Positions 23,911-31,264 of a stretch of 64,000 nucleotides of DNA are shown piece by piece. The position numbers and the translations under genes were made by a program. Position 1 is the first letter of the stretch; every line of letters begins with the position of its first letter. Origin of the DNA: CAVQGZ01 sp963714455 (GTDB lineage: Bacteria > Actinomycetota > Actinomycetes > Jiangellales > Jiangellaceae); NCBI GenBank assembly GCA_963714455.1, contig CAVQON010000020.1, positions 372,001-436,000 on the forward strand, given 5' to 3'. The notes beneath the pieces were generated by a model that saw only the letters and a program-made list of their open reading frames with translations, did not search any database and was not told the DNA's origin.

Positions 23911-25296
23911 TCAGGTCGCGCGGGCTGCCCGGACGGCTCGTTCGAGCGCGGCCAGGGTTCGAGCCACCTGGGTGTCGTCCGTGGCCCAGTTGCTGACGGC
24001 GATGCGCAGCACCCGCCGGTCGTGCCAGGTCGACCCGGTCATCCACGCCTCCCCGTCGGCGATGAGGGCCTGCTCGACGGCCAGTGTCGTCGCGTCGTCG
24101 CCCCACGCCGTCGACACCTGGGTGAACACGACGTCGTGCAGCACCTCGCCGCCCAGGGCCCGCACCCCGTCGGCGAGCGCCACGGCATGGCGGTGCAGCC
24201 CGGCGACGAGGTCGTCCACGCCGGAGCGACCCAAGAAGCGCAGCGTCGCCCACAGCGGGAACGCCCGTCCACGCTGGGAGAACTCCGGCACCAGCTCGAA
24301 GGGGTCCGGTGCGCCCTGGCTGTGCATCAGGTACGGCGCGTGCACGCCGAGCGTGGCGCGGTGCACCACCGGGTCGGCCACGATGGCCAGCCCGGAGTCG
24401 TAGGGCACGTTCAGGGTCTTGTGCGCGTCGGTGGCCCACGAGTCGGCCTGCTCGTACCCGGCGACCAGATGACGGGTGGTCGCGGATGCAGCCGCCCACA
24501 ACCCGAAGGCGCCGTCGACGTGAACCCAGGCGCCGTGCTCGTGGGCGAGCGGGACGGCAGCGAAGTCGTCGAAGCTGCCCGAGTGGATGTTGCCGGCCGC
24601 CAGCGCCACCATCACCGGGCCATCCCCGGCGGACAGAGCCTCCCCCAGGGCGTCGAGGCGGATGCGTCCCTCGTCGTCCACCGCGACCGTCTGCGGGGCG
24701 CCGAGGCCGAGGTAGCGCAACGCCAGGTCGATGGTGCTGTGGCGTTCCTCGCCCACCAGCACCCGCACCGGGGGCGCGCCCTGCAGGCCGTTCGCCTCCA
24801 CGTCCCATCCGGCTCGGCTGAGCACCGCGTGCCGACCGGCGGCCAGGCCGACGAAGTTGGCCATCATGCCGCCGGTGACGGTCCCCACGCTGGCGGTGCT
24901 CGGCAGCCCGAGCAGGTCGAGCACCCACGCCTCGACCACGTCGCGGGCGGCACTGTGGGCCGGCGTGACGTCGCGCAGACCGACGTTCTGGTCCCAGACG
25001 CTCGTCAGCCAGTCCGCAGCGATGCTCACCGGGTACGTGCCGCCGATGACGAAGCCGAAGAACCGTGGGGAGGCCAGCGCCGCCAGTCCCGGCTCGGCTG
25101 CCGCGACGAGGTCGTCGATCACGGCGACGGGGTCGCTGGGGCCGTCCGGCAGCTCGGTACCGAAAGCGTCGACCAGCTGCTCAGCGCTCGCCGATGGCGG
25201 AACTCGGCGCTCCGGCATCCCGTCGAGGTAGGTCAGCGCGTGGGCCAGCGTGGCGGCGAGGAGTGCCCGGGTGGGTTCAGGCGTGGGATCGGTCAT
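23911..25296 (-). CDS. PLP-dependent group II decarboxylase-like enzyme
   Basis: A 461-residue fold-type-I PLP enzyme of the pyridoxal-dependent decarboxylase group (aspartate, glutamate or aromatic amino-acid substrates). The cofactor lysine is Lys293 in SWATDAHKTLNVPYDSG. HVDGAFGLWAAASATTRHL holds the Asp that contacts the pyridine nitrogen, and GTVTGGMMANFVGLAAGRHA the phosphate-binding region. RFFGFVIGGTYPVSIAADWL near residue 85 resembles tyrosine or aspartate decarboxylase relatives. The substrate cannot be assigned. The ATG at 25296 has CAGAAT 7 nt upstream. It is convergent with the membrane protein gene, only 4 bp apart, with no terminator visible between them. Confidence 0.85.
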   Translation of the reverse strand: MTDPTPEPTRALLAATLAHALTYLDGMPERRVPPSASAEQLVDAFGTELPDGPSDPVAVIDDLVAAAEPGLAALASPRFFGFVIGGTYPVSIAADWLTSVWDQNVGLRDVTPAHSAARDVVEAWVLDLLGLPSTASVGTVTGGMMANFVGLAAGRHAVLSRAGWDVEANGLQGAPPVRVLVGEERHSTIDLALRYLGLGAPQTVAVDDEGRIRLDALGEALSAGDGPVMVALAAGNIHSGSFDDFAAVPLAHEHGAWVHVDGAFGLWAAASATTRHLVAGYEQADSWATDAHKTLNVPYDSGLAIVADPVVHRATLGVHAPYLMHSQGAPDPFELVPEFSQRGRAFPLWATLRFLGRSGVDDLVAGLHRHAVALADGVRALGGEVLHDVVFTQVSTAWGDDATTLAVEQALIADGEAWMTGSTWHDRRVLRIAVSNWATDDTQVARTLAALERAVRAARAT

Positions 25297-25465
25297 TGCG
25301 CTGATTCTGTCGCCCCGTTGGCCACCATGTGCGCGATGTGGCTTTGTGTTCAGCGGTAGGTATGGCCGAAGAAGGGTCGTTTGCCGGTATTGCGAGGCTA
25401 CGAGCCGGACGAGCGTCCTAGGCGGGACGGAACGACTGTGTCCGTACCTGAAGGAGGGGGACGTG

Positions 25466-25813
25466 ATGAGACGTTGGCTCGTGGCACTGGTCGCGGTTCT
25501 TGCCGCAGCAGCCGTGTCGTTCGGCATCGTGAGCGTCGGCGCGGGACCGGACGAGGCGGCGGCAAGCTACGGAGACCGCAGGACGTGCGTGACTCCGCGA
25601 GAAGCGCGCGCGATCGAGCTCGGCATGACGAGTGGTCGGGTCAAGCGCATCGTTGACTCGAAGGGCTGGGTCGTGCAGCGGTCGACCGAGGACGGCTTCC
25701 GGTTCGTCGAGCGGGAGTACAAGGCCTGTTGGAGCAGGCAGCGAGACGTCCACGTGTTCTACGTGAACAACCGCGTCTACGGGATGGCGCTGGGATCTGG
25801 CTGGTGGCGGTAG
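25466..25813 (+). CDS. Small exported protein, possible SmpA/BLIP-like fold
   Basis: A 115-residue protein with an N-terminal signal or anchor (MRRWLVALVAVLAAAAVSFG), then a mature domain of about 85 residues with two cysteines (TCVTPR and KACWSRQ) that could form a disulfide. The segment AIELGMTSGRVKRIVDSKGW resembles the repeat of SmpA/OmlA and beta-lactamase-inhibitor (BLIP) folds, where a GMT turn precedes a helix; this is pattern recognition, not a proven assignment. A very strong ribosome site, AAGGAGGGGG at 25451-25460, precedes the start; GTG 25463 is an alternative. The neighbouring gene ends in a long hairpin at 25827-25877. The upstream spacer of about 165 bp shows no other gene. 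Confidence 0.75.
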   Translation: MRRWLVALVAVLAAAAVSFGIVSVGAGPDEAAASYGDRRTCVTPREARAIELGMTSGRVKRIVDSKGWVVQRSTEDGFRFVEREYKACWSRQRDVHVFYVNNRVYGMALGSGWWR

Positions 25814-25826
25814 CGCGGCATGAAGC

Positions 25827-25877
25827 GGCGGGCGACACCGCACAGACGCTGTGCAGCGCTGCGCGGTGTCGCCCGCC
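25827..25877. terminator. Bidirectional hairpin between convergent genes
   Basis: A perfect 15-bp inverted repeat: 25827-25841 (GGCGGGCGACACCGC) pairs with 25863-25877, around a 21-nt loop that itself contains CAC-N7-GTG pairing. It lies between the 3' ends of the small secreted protein (+) and glnA (-). No T-tract follows on either side, so it would be a T-less actinobacterial-type terminator or an mRNA 3'-end stabiliser. Confidence 0.7.
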
Positions 25878-25920
25878 GTCTCGGGCCTTGGCCCACAGCT
25901 GGAGCAGGTGACGCTCGGGC

Positions 25921-27345
<1,425 letters not shown>

Positions 27346-27438
27346 CCGTCCTCCTGTCCCGGCTCTGCGCCGGGCTGTCGCGACAACATGACGATCGCGC
27401 CCGGGTCTGGGCGCACCAGAGGACCGTAGGCACCAGCA

Positions 27439-27476
27439 GTTTCCCGACCGTGACACGGCTGTTTCTCCCGTGTTAC
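27439..27476 (-). promoter_or_regulatory. GlnR box upstream of glnA
   Basis: Read on the minus strand, the site is GTAAC, 6 nt, GAAAC, 6 nt, GTCAC, 6 nt, GAAAC. This matches the actinobacterial GlnR consensus GTnAC-N6-GAAAC-N6-GTnAC-N6-GAAAC at every fixed base and spacing. On the plus strand the four pentamers are at 27439-27443, 27450-27454, 27461-27465 and 27472-27476. The first overlaps the TAA stop of the upstream lipoprotein gene. GlnR activates or represses nitrogen genes; which applies here depends on the exact start point. Confidence 0.92.
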
Positions 27477-27838
27477 GCCGCGGCGCAGGCCCCCACGAGC
27501 GCGTCCCAGTCGACCTGGCCGAGCTGGTCCTCGGTCACTGCCTGCACCTTGGGGCGGCCGTCCTGCAGCGCTGACGACCACCGGTCGGCGATGGCCGCCA
27601 CCTCGTCGAGACGGCCGGCAGCAGCCGGGTCGGGGCACGCCTGGGCTGCCGCCGACACCAGTGCCGCGAACTGCGCCGAGTCGTTGGTTGCCCGGGCGGC
27701 CAGCGCCTGCTCGATGAGGGCGGCGGTGTCGTCGCCATCCGGCGCGGGCGGGTCGTCGGACCCGCTGTCGCCGCACCCGACGAGAAGCAGCCCGGCACAC
27801 GCCAGGACGGCGACGGAGCGATGCCAGCGCGAAGCCAC
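27473..27838 (-). CDS. Small lipoprotein, unknown function
   Basis: A 121-residue protein with a classical lipoprotein signal: basic start, hydrophobic ACAGLLLVG and lipobox LLVGC at about residue 22, so it should be anchored outside the membrane. The mature part starts with a Gly/Ser/Asp/Pro linker, then a mostly helical domain of about 75 residues with two further cysteines (QACPDP and GACAAA). No family is recognised. The GTG at 27838 has CAGACT 6 nt upstream, back to back with the promoter of the RDD protein gene. Its stop codon is inside the GlnR box, so read-through into glnA is possible. Confidence 0.75.
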   Translation of the reverse strand: MASRWHRSVAVLACAGLLLVGCGDSGSDDPPAPDGDDTAALIEQALAARATNDSAQFAALVSAAAQACPDPAAAGRLDEVAAIADRWSSALQDGRPKVQAVTEDQLGQVDWDALVGACAAA

Positions 27839-27844
27839 CGCCCC

Positions 27845-27850
27845 AGTCTG
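27845..27850 (-). promoter_or_regulatory. -10 element of the lipoprotein gene (leaderless)
   Basis: CAGACT on the minus strand ends 6 nt before the GTG at 27838. The opposing -10 of the RDD gene starts 2 bp away. Confidence 0.45.
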
Positions 27851-27852
27851 CC

Positions 27853-27858
27853 TAGCCT
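27853..27858 (+). promoter_or_regulatory. -10 element of the RDD protein gene (leaderless)
   Basis: TAGCCT ends 6 nt before the ATG at 27865. This supports ATG 27865 over the in-frame GTG at 27859, which would lie inside the spacer. Confidence 0.55.
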
Positions 27859-27864
27859 GTGATC

Positions 27865-28317
27865 ATGCAGCCAGCGCAGCAGTTCGACCCGAGCCGATCG
27901 CCCTACCCCGGTGCTCGGCTCGGTCTGCCACCGAGCGGGCCGGGAGCGGTCGCCACCTGGGGGCGCCGCGTCGGGGCACTGTTCATCGACTGGTTCGGCG
28001 CCAGCCTGGTCGTGGCGCTGGTCGCCGGCGGGACGAGCCCCTGGACGCCCGGGTCGCTGTCCCAGCTCTGGCCGCTGGCTGCCTGGGCACTGCTGGTGAC
28101 GCTCGCCACCGGGCTGACCGGGGCGAGCCCGGGCCAGCACCTGCTGAACATGCGGGTGGTGCGGCTCGACCGCCGACCGGTCGGGCTGTGGAACGCCTTC
28201 GTCCGTACCGTGCTGATCGCCCTGGTGGTCCCGCCGCTGGTGGCCGACACCGACCGTCGGGGCTGGCACGACCTGGCCGTGGGTACCGTCGTCGTCACCG
28301 GGCCCCGGGGCTCGTGA
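27865..28317 (+). CDS. RDD-family membrane protein
   Basis: A 150-residue integral membrane protein with a proline-rich cytosolic start and three to four hydrophobic segments. The RDD signature is visible: WGRRVGALFIDWFGASLVVA supplies the conserved Arg and Asp of the first helix. SPGQHLLNMRVVRLDRRPVG followed by RTVLIALVVPPLVADTDRRG and WHDLAVGTVVV complete the usual C-terminal block ending in an HDxxxGTVVV motif. RDD proteins are mostly uncharacterised; some act in ion or osmotic transport. A homologue stands at the same place, next to glnA and the DUF4191 gene, in mycobacteria. It converges on the DUF4191 gene. Confidence 0.88.
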   Translation: MQPAQQFDPSRSPYPGARLGLPPSGPGAVATWGRRVGALFIDWFGASLVVALVAGGTSPWTPGSLSQLWPLAAWALLVTLATGLTGASPGQHLLNMRVVRLDRRPVGLWNAFVRTVLIALVVPPLVADTDRRGWHDLAVGTVVVTGPRGS

Positions 28318-28335
28318 GCGCCGCCGCGACCCCGC

Positions 28336-29055
28336 TCAGCGCGGGGGCATCGAGCCCTTCGGAAGCTTGACGTTCTTGGGCAGCGGTCCCTTCGGGATGG
28401 GCAGCTGGTTCGCCCCGGAAGGCATGGCCCGCAGCCGGTTGCGCACCTCGGTCATCTCAGCCGGCGTGATGGCCTTGGGAAGCTTCTGAACCGTGCGGCC
28501 GAGCTTGCGCAACGGCACCTGGCCCTCCTCGCTGCCGGCGACGAGCTCGGTGATGGGCACCGAGCCGGCCAGCCGCGCGTGCCGCTTGTGCTCCTGGGTG
28601 AGCAGGTTCTTGACGCGCGGTCCGCTCGTACCCTCGCCGACCAGCACGATGCCGGGCTTGCCGATCACCCGGTGCACGACGTCCTGCTGGCGGTTGACGG
28701 CGATCGCCGGCTCGACGAACCAGCCGCGGCGCAGGGTCTGCAACGCGGACGCGGCCGCACCTGGTTGGCCCTCGATCTGCTTGTAGACGGCAGCCTCGGC
28801 CCGGCGCGTGAAGATGATGGTGCCGACCAGGAAGGCGATCGGCAGACCCATGAGGATCCAGAAGACGAGCGGCCCCACGAGCACGCCCAGCACGATGCTG
28901 ACCACCAGGATGACGATGGCGGGCCCGAACGTGTAGAGCCCGAGCCGCTTGTCGGTGCGCGACGCGATCTTGTAGGCCTGACCGATCTGCCGCAGGCGTC
29001 CGAACCGCTGCTTCTTCGGCGCGTCGGCGGGGGTCACATCCGTTTTCTTGGCCAC
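28336..29055 (-). CDS. DUF4191 membrane protein
   Basis: A 239-residue protein with a basic cytosolic N-terminus (KKQRFGRLRQIGQAYKIASR), two adjacent membrane helices at about residues 45-95 (FGPAIVILVVSIVLGVLVGP and FWILMGLPIAFLVGTIIF), and a cytosolic C-terminal domain of about 140 residues ending in a Pro/Lys-rich tail. It matches DUF4191 (Rv2219 in M. tuberculosis), which is almost always beside lipA; the function is unknown. The GTG at 29055 gives an N-terminus starting MAKKTDV; TACCCT lies 9 nt upstream. It follows lipA by 22 bp on the same strand and probably shares the lipB-lipA transcript. Confidence 0.88.
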   Translation of the reverse strand: MAKKTDVTPADAPKKQRFGRLRQIGQAYKIASRTDKRLGLYTFGPAIVILVVSIVLGVLVGPLVFWILMGLPIAFLVGTIIFTRRAEAAVYKQIEGQPGAAASALQTLRRGWFVEPAIAVNRQQDVVHRVIGKPGIVLVGEGTSGPRVKNLLTQEHKRHARLAGSVPITELVAGSEEGQVPLRKLGRTVQKLPKAITPAEMTEVRNRLRAMPSGANQLPIPKGPLPKNVKLPKGSMPPR

Positions 29056-29077
29056 GAGGTCGCCAGGGTAGTCCCCG

Positions 29078-30022
29078 TCAGCGGGTGCTGGGAGCGGCCA
29101 GCGCGCGCTGCTCGACGGCTTGGCGGTACAGACGCCCGGCACGGTAGGACGAGCGCACCAGCGGACCGGACATGACCCCGGCGAAGCCGATCGCCTCAGC
29201 CTCGGTGGCCAGCGCGTCGAACTCGTCGGGGTGCACCCACCGCGTGACCGGGTGGTGGCGTGCGGACGGACGCAGGTACTGGGTGATCGTCACCAGGTCG
29301 CAGCCGGCACCGTGCAGGTCGCGGAGGGCCTGGGTGACCTCGTCCATCTCCTCGCCCATGCCCAGGATCAGGTTGGACTTGGTGACGAGCCCCGCCGCAC
29401 GTGCCTGGCTGAGCACGTCGAGCGAGCGGTCGTAGGAGAAGGCGGGCCGGATGCGCTTGAACAGCCGCGGGACGGTCTCGACGTTGTGGGCGAAGACCTC
29501 GGGCCGGGCGTCGAACACCTGGCCCAGCAGAGCCGGGTTGCCGGAGAAGTCGGGCACCAGGATCTCCACCCCGGTGTCCGGGTTGACCTCGTGCACGGTC
29601 CTGATCGTCTCGGCGTACAGCCATGCGCCCTCGTCCGGCAGGTCGTCGCGGGCGACGCCGGTGACGGTCGCGTAGCGCAGCCCCATGGTGCGCACCGACT
29701 CCGCAACGCGTCGGGGCTCGTCGCGGTCGAGGGCGGCCGGCTTGCCGGTGTCGATCTGGCAGAAGTCGCACCGCCGCGTGCACTGGTCGCCACCGATCAA
29801 GAACGTGGCCTCGCGGTCTTCCCAGCACTCGTAGATGTTCGGGCAGCCGGCCTCTTGGCAGACCGTGTGCAGGTCTTCGGACTGCACCAGGCTGCGGATC
29901 TCGGAGTAGGCCGGGCCGAGCTTGGCCCGGGTGCGAATCCACTCCGGCTTCTTCTCGATGGGCACCGCGCTGTTGCGGACCTCGAGCCGCAGCATGCGCC
30001 GGCCCTCAGGAACGACTGTCAC
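29078..30022 (-). CDS. lipA: Lipoyl synthase (radical SAM)
   Basis: A 314-residue enzyme that inserts two sulfurs into octanoyl groups bound to E2 or H proteins. Both Fe-S sites are present: the auxiliary cluster motif CQEAGCPNIYEC (Cx4Cx5C) that is sacrificed as the sulfur donor, and the radical SAM motif CTRRCDFC (Cx3Cx2C). RSSYRAGRLYRQ near the C-terminus carries the conserved RSSY serine that ligates the auxiliary cluster. The GTG at 30022 has TAGGCT 7 nt upstream. The likely substrate is the two-lipoyl-domain SucB encoded at 37792-39528. Sulfur-transfer genes at 61-62 kb may help rebuild its cluster. Confidence 0.96.
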   Translation of the reverse strand: MTVVPEGRRMLRLEVRNSAVPIEKKPEWIRTRAKLGPAYSEIRSLVQSEDLHTVCQEAGCPNIYECWEDREATFLIGGDQCTRRCDFCQIDTGKPAALDRDEPRRVAESVRTMGLRYATVTGVARDDLPDEGAWLYAETIRTVHEVNPDTGVEILVPDFSGNPALLGQVFDARPEVFAHNVETVPRLFKRIRPAFSYDRSLDVLSQARAAGLVTKSNLILGMGEEMDEVTQALRDLHGAGCDLVTITQYLRPSARHHPVTRWVHPDEFDALATEAEAIGFAGVMSGPLVRSSYRAGRLYRQAVEQRALAAPSTR

Positions 30023-30029
30023 GCCCGCC

Positions 30030-30035
30030 AGCCTA
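30030..30035 (-). promoter_or_regulatory. -10 element of lipA (leaderless)
   Basis: TAGGCT on the minus strand ends 7 nt before the GTG at 30022; it overlaps the last codon of lipB, so lipA may have its own promoter besides read-through. Confidence 0.45.
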
Positions 30036-30740
30036 CGTCCGGTGCACGGACGGCGCTGCCGCGGCGATCGACGCTCGCGCATCGACAGCGGGGGGCACGC
30101 CCAGGCGCTGCTCGACGAGGTCGGCGACCTCCAGCACCTCCACGGGCCGACCCAGCTCGGCGCTCAGCGACGTGACGCCGGCGTCGGCGATGCCGCAGGG
30201 CACGATGGCGGAGAACCACGACAGGTCGCAGTCGGCGTTGATCGCGAACCCGTGCATCGTCACGCCCCGCGACACGCGGATGCCGATGGCGGCCACCTTG
30301 CGCTCGGGGCCCCGCTCGTCTGCCGGCACCCAGACCCCGCTGCGCCCGGCGACCCGATCGGCGTGCAGCCCCAGGTCGGCGCAGACCTCGATGAGCAGGC
30401 CCTCCAGGGAGCGCACGAAGTCGACCACGTCGAGGGGCTCAGGAAGGCGTACGACGGGGTACCCGACGAGCTGTCCCGGTCCGTGCCAGGTGATCTTGCC
30501 GCCCCGGTCGACGTCCACGACCTCGGCGCCGCGCGTCGTGCCGGGCATCGGCCGTTCGAACGGCTCGGTGCGCCTCCCGGCGGTGAACACCGGCTCGTGC
30601 TCGAGCAGCAGCAGCGTGTCGCCGATCTCGTCGGCGACACGACGTCCGTGCACCGCGCGCTGAAGGGTCCACGTCGGCTGGTACGGCTGGAAGGTCTGCC
30701 CCAGCTCGAGGCGCTGCACCTCGACGTCGTGCCCGATCAC
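30033..30740 (-). CDS. lipB: Octanoyl-(acyl carrier protein):protein N-octanoyltransferase
   Basis: A 235-residue enzyme that moves octanoate from ACP to lipoyl domains, the step before LipA. Signature motifs: LLLLEHEPVFTAGRR, RGGKITWHGPGQLVGYPVVR, the catalytic Lys in RKVAAIGIRVSRGVTMHGFA and the acyl-thioester Cys in VPCGIADAGVTSL. The GTG at 30740 abuts the stop codon of the MarR gene with no gap. TACGCT 7 nt upstream, inside the MarR 3' end, suggests an independent leaderless start. Ten bp separate it from lipA. Confidence 0.96.
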   Translation of the reverse strand: MIGHDVEVQRLELGQTFQPYQPTWTLQRAVHGRRVADEIGDTLLLLEHEPVFTAGRRTEPFERPMPGTTRGAEVVDVDRGGKITWHGPGQLVGYPVVRLPEPLDVVDFVRSLEGLLIEVCADLGLHADRVAGRSGVWVPADERGPERKVAAIGIRVSRGVTMHGFAINADCDLSWFSAIVPCGIADAGVTSLSAELGRPVEVLEVADLVEQRLGVPPAVDARASIAAAAPSVHRT

Positions 30741-31202
30741 CTACGCCAGCGTACGCCCGGAGCCCTGGTTGAGGTGCTCGACGATGGCGACCAGGTTCGC
30801 GCGCAGCAGAGGCAGGTCGACGACCTCGCCCAGCAGGTCGGGCTCGGCGGCGGACATGTCGACAGCCTGGCCGTACGCCGCCCGCCCGGGCTCGGTGAGC
30901 GACACCTCGACAGAGCGGCGGTCAGCGAGCGCACGGTTGCGCTCCACGAGGCCGTCGCGCTCCAAGCGGTCCACCGTGCGGGTCATCGTCTGCGGCGTCA
31001 CCTGGCAGCGTGCGGCGAGGTCGTGCACCGCCATGGGGGCGTCGTGGCCCAGCTCGTGCAGCGCCATCAGCCCGGCGTGCGTCAGCCCCTGCTCGGCGAG
31101 CCGAGCGGTCCAGGCGCCCTCGACGAGGCGCGCGGCCGTCGACAGCAGACGACCGGTCGGCCAGCGGGCCAGGTCGTCGCTCGGAGTTGCATCCACGCTC
31201 AT
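30741..31202 (-). CDS. MarR-family transcriptional regulator
   Basis: A 153-residue winged-helix regulator. The recognition-helix and wing region reads DLAARCQVTPQTMTRTVDRL followed by ERDGLVERNRALADRRSVEV, with the conserved DRR before the wing strand. Flanking helices form the dimer. It is divergent from an MMPL exporter gene that starts 63 bp away, the classical arrangement of a local repressor and its pump. The spacer contains TTCGC-AC-GCGAA. The lipB start abuts its stop, yet lipB appears to have its own -10, so co-transcription with lipoate genes may be incidental. One cysteine (ARCQV) could serve as a redox switch, but this is speculation. Confidence 0.88.
   Translation of the reverse strand: MSVDATPSDDLARWPTGRLLSTAARLVEGAWTARLAEQGLTHAGLMALHELGHDAPMAVHDLAARCQVTPQTMTRTVDRLERDGLVERNRALADRRSVEVSLTEPGRAAYGQAVDMSAAEPDLLGEVVDLPLLRANLVAIVEHLNQGSGRTLA
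30748..30753 (-). promoter_or_regulatory. -10 element of lipB (leaderless)
   Basis: TACGCT on the minus strand ends 7 nt before the GTG at 30740 and lies within the last codons of the MarR gene. Confidence 0.5.
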
Positions 31203-31220
31203 CGGCCACCATGCTGATGG

Positions 31221-31232
31221 TTCGCACGCGAA
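31221..31232. promoter_or_regulatory. Short palindrome in the MarR/MMPL intergenic region
   Basis: TTCGC and GCGAA flank AC, a perfect 5-bp dyad in the 62-bp spacer between the divergent start codons. Ten bp downstream, the minus strand also shows two direct AGTTG copies 3 bp apart (31237-31249). Either could be the MarR site. Confidence 0.35.
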
Positions 31233-31264
31233 TGTTCAACTCGACAACTAATCCGGAGCACGGC

